From Anaerolineae bacterium (GTDB taxonomy: Bacteria; Chloroflexota; Anaerolineae; Aggregatilineales; Phototrophicaceae), in contig JAJEBK010000032.1 in the NCBI GenBank assembly GCA_022823945.1, forward strand, positions 124,001-188,000: DNA of 64,000 nucleotides. The letters run 5' to 3'. Below, piece by piece: positions 23,609 through 32,447 of the stretch; the stretch's first letter is position 1, and each line of letters begins with the position of its first letter. The notes under the pieces were generated by a model that worked only from the letters and a program-made list of their open reading frames with translations, was not told where the DNA came from and searched no databases. The position numbers and the translations under genes are program-made.

Positions 23609-26600
23609 CTAACGCGCGCGCCGAACGCCTATAGTGACCTGTTGCCCCTTGACATCAACAGTCTCGCTCACATAAGCGGGAGACAACGCGCCCGACTGCA
23701 GTGTGTCGGCAAGAGTCTCGGAGCTGATGTAGCCGCGATACAATTGCAGCACATCGTCAACGCCATCGCTGGCATCGCAGTAGACGATATCAATGCGATC
23801 GTCGAGGGCGAAGTCGGCGCGTTTGCGAAGATTCTGGATGCGGCGGATCAATTCGCGCGCCAATCCCTCCGCCACCAGGTCGGGTGTCAGCTGCGTATCC
23901 AGGATGACCATATAGCCGCCATCTTCTACAGCGCCTGGCGGAGTCTCGACGCTGACCTTGACCTCGCATTCCTGGTTCAAGATCTCAAATTGCGCGCCGT
24001 CCAGCTCCAGGGTGATATCGTGCCCGTCCAGCAGCTGCATGGCGTACGGGCGCACAAAATCCTGCTCGCCATCGCGCAGGGCAGACTGTACAGCTTTGAA
24101 GTTTCTGCCGAACTTGCGACCCAGGAAGCGCGGCAGCGGATTCAACTGATAGTGCGTGGTCGCGCCCATTCCGCCAGCTTCGTCCGCGCCCATGACATCC
24201 AGCCGTTTGAGGTTCAGCTCGGATCGGATCAAAGTGGCGTGGCGGCCAACCACCTGCGCTTCGGCAACATCGCGCAAGGCGAATTGCGCGCTGGCCAAAG
24301 GCTGCCGCACGCCCAGCTGAACTGCGTTGCGCGCTGCCAAACCAAGGCTGACCAACCGCCTCACCAGCGCCATCTCATCCACAAGCGCGTCGTTCAGCAG
24401 CGACTCGTCGACAGGGGGCCATTGTGAAAGGTGTACGCTTTCAGGCAATGCATTGAATTGCTCGGCGACCAGATTGCGATACATCTCTTCGCTGAGGAAG
24501 GGCATGGTCGGCGCGAGCAACCGCGCGACAGTGCAGAGCGCTTCGTACAGGGTGGCATAGGCGGAAAGCTTGCTGCTGTCGACTTCGCTCTTCCAGAAAC
24601 GGTCGCGGCTCAAGCGCACATACCAATTGCTTAGGCGCTCGACGAAGTCCTCGATGGGGCGGGTGGCATTGGTAGCGTCGTAATCCTCGAAGGCGTCGGT
24701 GACGACCTTGACTAGCTTGTGCAATTCGGCCAAAAGCCATTGGTCGAGCAAGTCGCGCCCTGCGGGTTCGGGCGCGGGTTGGTCTGGCACCCAGCCATCG
24801 ATATTGGCATAAGTCACGAAGAAGCCATAGGTATTCCACAAGGTCGACCAAAACTTCTTGATGACTTCGTTGACCAGATTGATAGAAAAGCGCCGCGGTT
24901 CGCCGGGCGGTCCCGAGGTGTACAGATACCAGCGGAAGGCATCGGCACCTGTCTGCTCCAGGACTGTCCAAGGATCGACGATATTGCCTTTGCTCTTGGA
25001 CATCTTCTGCCCATTTTCGTCCAGGATGTGCCCCAGGCAGATGACATTCTTGAATGCGACTGTCTCAAAGAGCATGGCCGAGATGGCATGCAAACTATAG
25101 AACCAGCCGCGCGTTTGGTCGACCGCCTCGCAGATATAATCGGCGGGATGCTGCTCTTCCATTATGTCGCGGTTGTGTTGTGGATACGCCCACTGCGCCA
25201 GTTGCATGGCACCGCTGTCGAACCAGACATCGATGACTTCGGGCACGCGATGCATGGTGCCGCCCTCGCCAGTCGGATTCTCGAAAGTAATGTCGTCCAC
25301 AAAGGGGCGGTGCAGGTCCAGCTCGCTTAGGTCTTCGCCAGCCAGTTCGCTGAGCTCGTCGATGCTGCCCACGCAGATCATGTCGCCGTTGGCATCGTCC
25401 ACCCAAACGGGCAGCGGCGTGCCCCAATAGCGTTCCCTGCCCAGCGACCACTCTTTCAAGTCGTCCAGCCAGTTGCCAAAGCGGCCATCGCGCACATGCC
25501 CCGGCACCCACTTCACGGTCTGGTTCAGGTCGACCATGGACTGCTTGTACTTGAGTGTATCGATGAACCAGGTTTCGCGGGCGAAGTACATCAGGGGCTT
25601 GCCATCGCGCCAGTTGTGCGGGTAGCTGTGCTCGGTGGTTTCGCGCCGATACATCAAACCGCGCTCGGACAAGTCGGCGATGATGTGGCGGTCGGCATCT
25701 TTGAACCACATGCCGCGGAAGGTCGAAACCGCATCGACAAAGCAACCGCTTTCATCGACCGTGATCAGCACAGGCAGGTCGTATTTGCGGCCCGTCGCCA
25801 GGTCGTCCACGCCATAAGCCGGTGCCGTATGCACGATGCCGGTGCCATCGCTGGTGCTGACATAATCGGCAGCCACCACATAGGCATAATCCTGCTCGAC
25901 TGGCAAGAAAGTATAAAGCGGCTGGTAACGCCAGCCCAGCAGGTCTTTGCCGCGCATGCGATCGACAACGCGGTAGGCGGCTGGATCGCGCAGCACTTGT
26001 TCCATCAGCGCTTCGGCGAGAATCAGCTGCTCGGTGCCTTCGCTGTCGGGCGCAGGACCTTCGACCAGGACATAAGAGACATCTGCGGCAACAGCCAACG
26101 CGGAATTGGCGGGCAGAGTCCAAGGCGTGGTCGTCCAAGCGAGCATATACACGCCAGGTCTGTCGCGCAGCGGGAAGCGCACATAAACGCTGGGGTCGGT
26201 GATGGTCTTGTAACCCTGCGCGACTTCGTGACTGCTGAGTGGCGTGCCCGATGAGGGGCTGTAGGGAACGACCTTGTAGCCACGATACAGCAAACCTTTG
26301 TCCCAAAATTGCTTGAGAATCCACCAAACGCTTTCGATGTAATCATTGGAAAAGGTCACATAGGCATCATCCAGGTTGACCCAAAATCCGGTGCGTTCGG
26401 TCAGTTTTTCCCATTCATTGATGTGGCGGAAGACATTTTCGCGGCAGCGCGCATTGAACTCGGCGACGCCATATTCTTCAATCTGCGCTTTGCTGTCGAA
26501 GCCCAGTTCTTTTTCGACTTCGATTTCGACCGGCAAGCCATGTGTATCCCAGCCGCCGCGCCGCAGACAATAAAAGCCTTGCATGACCTTGTAACGCGGA

Positions 26601-26812
26601 AACATGTCTTTGAATGCGCGCGCCAGCACATGATGGCTGCCCGGTTTGCCATTGGCTGTGGGCGGTCCTTCATAGAAGACATAGCGGGGAGCGTCGTCGC
26701 GCCCTTCCGTTGTCCGTTCAAAAATGCGGTTGAAGCGCCAAAAGTCCAGTTGCTGCTGCTCAAGTCGGTTGATCGACTCGCTGTTGACCCTGGTATCGAC
26801 TGCCCTAAACAT
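23609..26812 (-). CDS. ileS: Isoleucyl-tRNA synthetase
   Basis: 1067 residues; charges tRNA-Ile in the cytoplasm. The class I ATP-binding motif appears as GSHH (residues 58-61) within NGKPGSHHVLARAFKDMFPR, and the KMSKS loop is intact (QKMSKSKGN). The CP1 editing region lies between (WTTTPWTLPANSALAV). A long C-terminal part replaces the short zinc-finger type end, as in the IleRS2 group also found in eukaryotes. A GGGGAA ribosome-binding site precedes the ATG. It is the last gene of an operon that also contains an alanyl-tRNA editing protein. The 76-nt gap before it is too short for a T-box. Confidence 0.96.
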   Translation of the reverse strand: MFRAVDTRVNSESINRLEQQQLDFWRFNRIFERTTEGRDDAPRYVFYEGPPTANGKPGSHHVLARAFKDMFPRYKVMQGFYCLRRGGWDTHGLPVEIEVEKELGFDSKAQIEEYGVAEFNARCRENVFRHINEWEKLTERTGFWVNLDDAYVTFSNDYIESVWWILKQFWDKGLLYRGYKVVPYSPSSGTPLSSHEVAQGYKTITDPSVYVRFPLRDRPGVYMLAWTTTPWTLPANSALAVAADVSYVLVEGPAPDSEGTEQLILAEALMEQVLRDPAAYRVVDRMRGKDLLGWRYQPLYTFLPVEQDYAYVVAADYVSTSDGTGIVHTAPAYGVDDLATGRKYDLPVLITVDESGCFVDAVSTFRGMWFKDADRHIIADLSERGLMYRRETTEHSYPHNWRDGKPLMYFARETWFIDTLKYKQSMVDLNQTVKWVPGHVRDGRFGNWLDDLKEWSLGRERYWGTPLPVWVDDANGDMICVGSIDELSELAGEDLSELDLHRPFVDDITFENPTGEGGTMHRVPEVIDVWFDSGAMQLAQWAYPQHNRDIMEEQHPADYICEAVDQTRGWFYSLHAISAMLFETVAFKNVICLGHILDENGQKMSKSKGNIVDPWTVLEQTGADAFRWYLYTSGPPGEPRRFSINLVNEVIKKFWSTLWNTYGFFVTYANIDGWVPDQPAPEPAGRDLLDQWLLAELHKLVKVVTDAFEDYDATNATRPIEDFVERLSNWYVRLSRDRFWKSEVDSSKLSAYATLYEALCTVARLLAPTMPFLSEEMYRNLVAEQFNALPESVHLSQWPPVDESLLNDALVDEMALVRRLVSLGLAARNAVQLGVRQPLASAQFALRDVAEAQVVGRHATLIRSELNLKRLDVMGADEAGGMGATTHYQLNPLPRFLGRKFGRNFKAVQSALRDGEQDFVRPYAMQLLDGHDITLELDGAQFEILNQECEVKVSVETPPGAVEDGGYMVILDTQLTPDLVAEGLARELIRRIQNLRKRADFALDDRIDIVYCDASDGVDDVLQLYRGYISSETLADTLQSGALSPAYVSETVDVKGQQVTIGVRRAR

Positions 26813-26888
26813 GCGCGCACATTCCCCGCAGACAAACGGATTCGGCAGCGATTATGGCTGAACTTGCCAAGCGGCGAAAGGGTGGAAG

Positions 26889-27695
26889 TCAGGTGGATGC
26901 TTGGCTGGAGGCACTTGTCCATTCGCGGACAAACTGACGCAGGTGCTCGCCGTACACCGTGTTGGCGGCTTTCTGCGCTTCGTGGCGCCAATACTGGATG
27001 GTTTCGCTCTCGATATCCGGCGCTTTTGCGACTCCCAACTGGTGCAAGTAGCTTTCCAGCAAGGCAGCTTGTTCGGGCGAGTCCAGCAAATGCGCGCGAA
27101 CGGCGAGAAATTGTTGCTGCGCGGCTTGCTCGTTACCGCCCAGGAAATGGCACTGTCCCAGCTCCAGGCGCACGATGTCTGGCGAGCCAGCTGCCAAAGC
27201 CGACTCGATGTATTCCCGAGCGTCAGGATACTGTCCTTGCATCATCAGCAATTTGCCCATGCTGAAGAGCGCAAGATGATGCCGCGGCTTGTTGTCCAAC
27301 GCGCGCTGCAAAGCTCGTTGAGCCTGCTCGAATTGCCCCAGATTCCGGTAGCTGTTGCCCAGCAAAACCAACGCATCGACCGACTCGCGTCCGCGTTCGG
27401 GCAGGGCTTCCAGCAGCGACCGAGCCGCCGCATAGTCGCCCACGATGAAATGCTGCTGCGCTTGATGATAAGGCGAAACATCGCGGCGGTTGCCCCATAA
27501 AAAGAGCAGCTGCAGCGTGACCAGCAAACCAAATGCGCCGATGCGCGCTGGCAACTGCAATTGAGACGGACCCGCCAATCCCGCAGTCAACAATATCATC
27601 AGCAGCGCTAGCGCCATCATCACCGCAAGACGCGTCTGTTTGTCCCATTCCGGGGTGCGGCGCGTCATATCTCGCACAAAATGACGCAGCATCAT
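26889..27695 (-). CDS. Membrane protein with TPR repeats (third of three)
   Basis: 268 residues. Two N-terminal membrane helices (AVMMALALLMILLTAGLAG; IGAFGLLVTLQLLFLW) are followed by about four TPR-like repeats facing one side of the membrane (ALVLLGNSYRNLGQFEQAQR; ALFSMGKLLMMQGQYPDARE). TPR domains bind protein partners; the partner is unknown. Its start overlaps the previous gene's stop by 4 nt (ATGA). Similar in plan to the next two genes upstream, so tandem duplication is likely. Confidence 0.75.
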   Translation of the reverse strand: MMLRHFVRDMTRRTPEWDKQTRLAVMMALALLMILLTAGLAGPSQLQLPARIGAFGLLVTLQLLFLWGNRRDVSPYHQAQQHFIVGDYAAARSLLEALPERGRESVDALVLLGNSYRNLGQFEQAQRALQRALDNKPRHHLALFSMGKLLMMQGQYPDAREYIESALAAGSPDIVRLELGQCHFLGGNEQAAQQQFLAVRAHLLDSPEQAALLESYLHQLGVAKAPDIESETIQYWRHEAQKAANTVYGEHLRQFVREWTSASSQAST

Positions 27696-28579
27696 GCCGG
27701 TTGCTTGCTCACTGACTGCGCCTCGCCGATCGCCACTTCAATCTTTTCCAGTTCATAATTGAGCAGGCTGCCATAAGCCGTGCCTTCCAGGGCGCGCAGG
27801 GTCGACTTCCAGGCTTGCAAGCCATGTCGCGTGTCGATCATCCTTTTGGTCGCGCCGCGGGCATCATCATCCTCGCCCAACTTTTGAAAATGCTTCGACA
27901 GATAATAGTTGACGCGCACAGCATACATGGACGGCATGGAATAGAGCGCGGCATGTTTGAAGGATTCGATGGCCGAGTCGTGTTCGCCCGCCAACTGCTG
28001 CACAAAGCCCAGTTCTGCCCAGATGATCGGCTGTGAAGGGGAAAGCTGCGCAGCAGTCTGCAAAGCCAGCGCCGCCTCGCCATAACTGGCTTGCATACGA
28101 TAGCCATTCGCTAAAGTCATATACGCGCCCGCATCGCCGGGGAAAAGCTGCACGGCGCGATCGGCTGTCTCTTGCGCTTTTGCCAGCTGGCCATTGTAAG
28201 CATAGGCGCTGGTGAGCAGCATCAGCAGGTCGGGCGTGATCTTGCCACCAGCCAGCACGCGCTCCAGCAACTGGATAGCCTGCGGAAATTGCATATTCTG
28301 TATGAGTCGATAGGCCTCGCCATAACCCGCGCCATAACGCCGCGACTGCCGCGCCAGCAGAATGCCCACCAAGAAGAAGCCCAGCAAAATCATGCTCGCC
28401 GACAAACACAAGCCCGCCAGCGACATTTGCGCGACTGGCGACAAATAGGGCTCGAGCGGCTGGGTGATGCCATCCGCCAGTTCGATCAACATGCCAATCA
28501 CGAAGATGATAAAGCCCAGCGCGGCCAGTCCAACGCAGACAAAAACCGCAACCCAAGCCAATAGCCGTCGCAGCGACAT
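27692..28579 (-). CDS. Membrane protein with TPR repeats (second of three)
   Basis: 295 residues. Two membrane helices near the N-terminus (WVAVFVCVGLAALGFIIFVI; a second around residues 50-75) are followed by TPR-like repeats (AYRLIQNMQFPQAIQLLERV; YMTLANGYRMQASYGEAALA; IWAELGFVQQLAGEHDSAIE). It lies 9 nt after the first TPR gene and overlaps the third by 4 nt. The function is unknown; it may be a scaffold for a membrane complex. Confidence 0.75.
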   Translation of the reverse strand: MSLRRLLAWVAVFVCVGLAALGFIIFVIGMLIELADGITQPLEPYLSPVAQMSLAGLCLSASMILLGFFLVGILLARQSRRYGAGYGEAYRLIQNMQFPQAIQLLERVLAGGKITPDLLMLLTSAYAYNGQLAKAQETADRAVQLFPGDAGAYMTLANGYRMQASYGEAALALQTAAQLSPSQPIIWAELGFVQQLAGEHDSAIESFKHAALYSMPSMYAVRVNYYLSKHFQKLGEDDDARGATKRMIDTRHGLQAWKSTLRALEGTAYGSLLNYELEKIEVAIGEAQSVSKQPA

Positions 28580-28588
28580 CGTTCGCTC

Positions 28589-29575
28589 CTAGCCCGGCAT
28601 GGACAGCGGCTCGCCAGCAATCAGTTGGCGCGCCTGTTCAATATCGTCTTCCAGCACCGCTCGCAGCGCCTTTGCCTCGTCTGCGCTCATGATAACCTGC
28701 CATTCTTCCTGGCCCGCGCGCTCCCGCCGCAGGGATGCCAACGCAGCGTCCGCAGCAACAGCATCATCCAGCCGTGTATGCGCGCGCCACAAGTATAAAT
28801 GCGCCAACAGCCGATGTCGAGAATCGGGCATTTTTGCCGCCAGCGCCGCCTCGATGTGGCGGATCACAGCGCGACTATCGTGCAGGCGGTCTTCAATCAT
28901 GCCCAGATTGTAAGCGGCTACCCATTCGTCAGGCGCAAGTTGCTGGGCTTTGCGAGCCGCTTCACGAGCTTGCTGATAACGCCCCGCCTGCAACTCGACT
29001 TCCGCGAGTCCGTTGTGCGCCACGGCCGAGCCTGGTTCCAGCTCGATCATGCGTCGATAATCCTTGCGCGCGGCTGGTAGCATGTCTGCCAGGCGATGCA
29101 GTTCGGCGCGAAATCGGTAATGCTCGGTTGCGCGGGGTTCTTCGTCGATCTGCGCGTTCATGGCGGCTATAGCGGCTGCATAGTCGCTTTTGCGCATGGC
29201 TTTGATAGCCGTCTTGACATGGCCCGAACCAGTGCGGCGGAAGATGAAAATGCCAGCGACCATCCAGCCCAGTCCCGCGCCCACAAACAGCCCGCTGAGC
29301 TGTGGAGCGACTAAGCTGCCAATCAATATCGCCAGCAGCGACGGCAACGCCACACCGAGCCAACGTTTGCGCTCCTCGCTCGGCAGACGGCTGAGAATCA
29401 GCCCGGCCGCGCCCAAAAGAAAGACCAGCAGCAACAAAGTCTGCAACGCAGTCACCCATTCCTGGTCGCCGCCGATTGCCGTCAACGCCAGGCTCGCCAG
29501 GCCGGTGGCAGCCAGCAAGCTCAGCAAGAAGCGGAAGTTGCGCGGACCCAAGAAGATCTGCACCCGCTTCAACAT
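28589..29575 (-). CDS. Membrane protein with TPR repeats (first of three)
   Basis: 328 residues with about four membrane helices in the first 130 residues (FLLSLLAATGLASLALTAIG; ALQTLLLLVFLLGAAGLIL; LPSLLAILIGSLVA; LGWMVAGIFIF), then TPR-like repeats (MRKSDYAAAIAAMNAQIDEE; VAHNGLAEVELQAGRYQQAR; VAAYNLGMIEDRLHDSRAVI). It overlaps the preceding gene by 7 nt. It shares its layout with the next two genes. The function is unknown. Confidence 0.75.
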   Translation of the reverse strand: MLKRVQIFLGPRNFRFLLSLLAATGLASLALTAIGGDQEWVTALQTLLLLVFLLGAAGLILSRLPSEERKRWLGVALPSLLAILIGSLVAPQLSGLFVGAGLGWMVAGIFIFRRTGSGHVKTAIKAMRKSDYAAAIAAMNAQIDEEPRATEHYRFRAELHRLADMLPAARKDYRRMIELEPGSAVAHNGLAEVELQAGRYQQAREAARKAQQLAPDEWVAAYNLGMIEDRLHDSRAVIRHIEAALAAKMPDSRHRLLAHLYLWRAHTRLDDAVAADAALASLRRERAGQEEWQVIMSADEAKALRAVLEDDIEQARQLIAGEPLSMPG

Positions 29576-30294
29576 CTAGCCGACTCCTGTTGAGCTGGGG
29601 GCGCGACATAGTTGCTTATTTGCACGACGATCTCTTGTTGTTGAAAGGCATTGACACGGCGGATGATCACATCGTGTTTGTCCAGCCAGTAGGCAGCCGC
29701 CTTGTCATGATAACGAAAGCGCCGCGTTGCAATTGCGCGTTTGCCCAGCCTTAGTACCTCGGTCCCCGCCGCGGCAACTGGCGATACCACCTGCTGCAAT
29801 GTGCCGGGCAGCAACTGGGCATAGTCGAAAACCGGCACGAAGAGCCAGGTCGGCGCATTGCCCTGCGCAGCCAGCGCAGCGATCGCGCGTCCGCGAAATG
29901 GCAGCAGCGGCACATCGATCAATGTGCCGGGCGGCAGCACCAGCTCCTGGTATTGGCGTTCTGCGCCGTTCAGTTCATAGCCAACCTGCAGGCAGCCATC
30001 GGCCAGTTGATAAGTGGCGCGCAGATCGCGAACGCCACCTGGAAAATGCGCGTTTTCATAACGGATGTCCAGCCGCGCCAGCCCTCCAGCCCGGTCCAGC
30101 AGCGCCTCCGCCAAGATCGACCGGCCCTCTTCCCGCAGCGAATCGGCATCGACACGGATAAATTTCTCGCCGTCGGGATGCGCGTGAATCGTCCAGGTTT
30201 CGCTCTTTTGCAGCGCCGCGCCGCGCTTGCTGAAGTGATAGCGCCCACCCGCAAGGAAACTTTCGTGTGCCTGGACGGGATGCAAACAGCGCAT
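29569..30294 (-). CDS. Protein of unknown function, probably all-beta
   Basis: 241 residues; the ATG shares one base with the alaX stop (TGATG). I do not recognise the family. The sequence looks like two similar beta-rich halves: about 15-105 (YHFSKRGAALQKSETWTIHA, LARLDIRYENAHFPGG) and about 110-235 (VGYELNGAERQYQELVLPPG, AYWLDKHDVIIRRVNAFQQQ). The second half resembles lipocalin- or DUF3108-like beta barrels. There is no signal peptide. The context gives no clear function. Confidence 0.6.
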   Translation of the reverse strand: MRCLHPVQAHESFLAGGRYHFSKRGAALQKSETWTIHAHPDGEKFIRVDADSLREEGRSILAEALLDRAGGLARLDIRYENAHFPGGVRDLRATYQLADGCLQVGYELNGAERQYQELVLPPGTLIDVPLLPFRGRAIAALAAQGNAPTWLFVPVFDYAQLLPGTLQQVVSPVAAAGTEVLRLGKRAIATRRFRYHDKAAAYWLDKHDVIIRRVNAFQQQEIVVQISNYVAPPAQQESARC

Positions 30295-31001
30295 CAGTCG
30301 CCGATCTCCACATACAGCCGTTTGTTGATGCCGCCTTTGCTCTTGTATTTGCTGATTTTGATGCTGCCGACTTCGCTGGTGTTGGCGACATGCGTGCCGC
30401 CATCGGCTTGCAAATCCAACCCGACAATTTCGACCGTGCGCACTTGTGTGATGCCCGGCGGCAGCAGGTTGATTTTTGTGCGGATGAGATCGGGGATTTG
30501 GAAGGCTGCTTCGCGCGGCAGGATGTCAATTTTGACGGGGCGGGCATTGGCCACTTCTTCGTTGATCTTGTCTTCAATATCGCTCACAGTGTCTGGCGAC
30601 AACCGTTCAAATTCAAAGTCCATACGCGCCGACAGCACAGCCATGTTGCCGCCGGTCACGCTGGCTTGATAGTCGCGCCAAATGACGCCGCAGAGGATGT
30701 GCATGGCTGTGTGCGTGCGCATAATCTGGTAGCGCCTCTGCCAGTCCAGTTCCGCCTGCACAATCGCGCCGATGGGCGGCAGCTCGTCATCAATGATATG
30801 GTAGCCGCCGCGCCGTGTGGTCTTGACGCGGAATTCGGTGCCGTCCGTGCGCAGCCAGCCGCGATCGGGTTCCTGCCCGCCGCCGCCGGGATAGAAGGCT
30901 GTTCGGTCGAGCAGGACGCCGCTTTGCCCGGCATCGTGTTCGGTCACCACAGCGCTGAAAGCCCGCAGGTAGCTGTCGCGCAGATACAAAAAATCGGTCA
31001 T
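30294..31001 (-). CDS. Alanyl-tRNA editing protein (AlaX-like)
   Basis: 235 residues; a stand-alone editing domain that hydrolyses Ser- or Gly-tRNA-Ala. The motifs are FYPGGGGQ near residue 37 and HTAMH (97-101), which gives two zinc ligands. The C-terminal segment is LQADGGTHVANTSEVG: the position often held by cysteine in AlaX and AlaRS (CGGTH) is Asp here, while the following His is kept. The ATG at 31001 overlaps the stop of the GNAT gene (ATGA), which fixes the start. The gene shares an operon with ileS, suggesting a translation-fidelity unit. Confidence 0.88.
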   Translation of the reverse strand: MTDFLYLRDSYLRAFSAVVTEHDAGQSGVLLDRTAFYPGGGGQEPDRGWLRTDGTEFRVKTTRRGGYHIIDDELPPIGAIVQAELDWQRRYQIMRTHTAMHILCGVIWRDYQASVTGGNMAVLSARMDFEFERLSPDTVSDIEDKINEEVANARPVKIDILPREAAFQIPDLIRTKINLLPPGITQVRTVEIVGLDLQADGGTHVANTSEVGSIKISKYKSKGGINKRLYVEIGD

Positions 31002-31480
31002 GTGTCTTCTCCGGGGATTTCCGCTCGCATGCGCAGCAAGGTAACCTCGCCGCCCACAGTCCGCCAAAATGCCAGCGCGGTCGGGTTGTGAGCGCTGGTA
31101 TACCATTCAAAGCTGGTTACATCGCAGGCGCGAAACCACAGCATCAGCCGCTCCAGCAACTGGCGACCAACTCCCTGTCGGCGCTGCTCGACACAAACAA
31201 ACAGTTCCGTGATCAATCCACAGCGCAGCGATTCGAACATTTCGTTGGTGATATCGGCGATGCCGCCACTGATGTATCCGACCAGTTCGCCATCGACTTC
31301 CGCCACCAGAATGCGCGCAAAGGAGTCGCGCAGGCGGTCTTCGATGAAGCGCGCGTATAATGCTGCGCCATCGGCGGCTGGACGAAAAGTTGTCGCGTCC
31401 AACTGGGCGTGATAAGCCACCATCTGTGCCCACAACTGGCTGATGCGCTGGACATCGGACTGCTGCGCCAGGCGGATCAT
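30998..31480 (-). CDS. GNAT family N-acetyltransferase
   Basis: 160 residues from the ATG at 31480, which overlaps the previous stop (ATGA). The acetyl-CoA binding motif appears as LFVCVEQRRQGVGRQLLERL, preceded by ILVAEVDGELVGYISGGIAD and followed by the C-terminal HNPTALAFWRTVG. The substrate is unknown. Confidence 0.85.
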   Translation of the reverse strand: MIRLAQQSDVQRISQLWAQMVAYHAQLDATTFRPAADGAALYARFIEDRLRDSFARILVAEVDGELVGYISGGIADITNEMFESLRCGLITELFVCVEQRRQGVGRQLLERLMLWFRACDVTSFEWYTSAHNPTALAFWRTVGGEVTLLRMRAEIPGEDT

Positions 31481-31941
31481 AACGGCAGCCAATAGCGCTG
31501 GGAACGCGGACGAGCGCCCCGCCCACGCCAGAAAGCCGCTTCGACCGGATAGGCAATTGGCGCGTCTATCTCCAGCGCATCGACATCATGCCGGCGCAGC
31601 CAAATGCCGACCCGTTCCAGCAGCTGGCTGCTCAATGCGGCATGCGGCTGGTGCAAGTCGACAGCCATCGCCAATAGCCTGCCCACCCAAGGGGGCCGCA
31701 ATCCCGCTTCTCCCGCGCAAATGCCCACCGCCGCAAATCCAGCCAACTCGTCTCGCAATTCCGCGACAAACATGGCGGCTTTGTCGTCAACAAGCCAGCC
31801 GCTGGCCGCTCGCTGCCACATCGCCAGCGCATCTGGCGCAAACTGGATGAGCGATTCACTCTGCTGCAACAGACATTGCCGCTCATACCACAGCTGGCTG
31901 GCGGCTGGCAAGTCTGCTGGAAAAGCCTCGCGGATGCGCAT
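31477..31941 (-). CDS. GNAT-like acetyltransferase
   Basis: 154 residues. The overall GNAT plan is visible (MRIREAFPADLPAASQLWYE; AAMFVAELRDELAGFAAVGI; PIAYPVEAAFWRGRGA). The Q/R-x-x-G-x-G/A loop of the acetyl-CoA site is replaced by LHQPHAALSSQLLERV, so activity is uncertain. It is the first gene of the ileS operon, with a promoter at 31973-32001. It may be a diverged paralogue of the next gene. Confidence 0.65.
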   Translation of the reverse strand: MRIREAFPADLPAASQLWYERQCLLQQSESLIQFAPDALAMWQRAASGWLVDDKAAMFVAELRDELAGFAAVGICAGEAGLRPPWVGRLLAMAVDLHQPHAALSSQLLERVGIWLRRHDVDALEIDAPIAYPVEAAFWRGRGARPRSQRYWLPL

Positions 31942-31972
31942 GGCACAAGCAACCGGTTGTCAGATGGGCGGA

Positions 31973-32001
31973 AGCATAGCACCTGCCCGCGCGGGCAACA
32001 A
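31973..32001 (-). promoter_or_regulatory. Promoter of the GNAT-alaX-TPR-ileS operon
   Basis: Minus strand TTGTTG (31996-32001), a 17-nt spacer and TATGCT (31973-31978), about 32 nt before the ATG at 31941. Confidence 0.5.
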
Positions 32002-32088
32002 GGCACGGGCTGGCAATGGCGGCGCGGTGACATCGCGGTATAATGCAGGAAACAATGGCAGCGCAAAGGCGGCAAAGGAGCAATAAAG

Positions 32089-32442
32089 ATGTCCACTATG
32101 CCAGCAGCGGAGAAGATCGGTCAGGCTTGGCGGATGCACCGCGACAATAACAACGATAGCGCTATCCAGATGTTCAACGACATCCTGGCAACCCACCCCG
32201 AAAGTGTGGACGCGCTGTATGGCCTGGGCTTGTCGTACAAAGCCAGCGGAGAACAGGCCGATGCGGCGAGAGCTTTTGAACAGGCGCTGGGCATCACCGA
32301 AAGCGCACTTTCTGCCGTCATACAGACTTCGCATGCCGAGGGGCACCAACACGGCAACAACCTGGAAACGAACTTCGACGACCGCTACATGATGCTTTCG
32401 CGCATGCTCAAACAGCGCATCGAGACCGTGTCGCAAGCCTGA
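32089..32442 (+). CDS. Small TPR-containing protein
   Basis: 117 residues; AAAGGAG eight bases before the ATG. Two TPR-like helix pairs (AWRMHRDNNNDSAIQMFNDI; ALYGLGLSYKASGEQADAAR) are followed by a helical C-terminus. It is soluble and cytoplasmic. A TATAAT -10 box lies at 32039-32044 but no good -35 is seen. It is followed after 5 nt by the URO-D-like gene. The role is unknown. Confidence 0.7.
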   Translation: MSTMPAAEKIGQAWRMHRDNNNDSAIQMFNDILATHPESVDALYGLGLSYKASGEQADAARAFEQALGITESALSAVIQTSHAEGHQHGNNLETNFDDRYMMLSRMLKQRIETVSQA

Positions 32443-32447
32443 GCGGC

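Noticed and set aside
26813..26888. T-box riboswitch before ileS
   Set aside because: Only 76 nt separate ileS from the upstream gene and no specifier hairpin, T-box sequence or terminator is visible.
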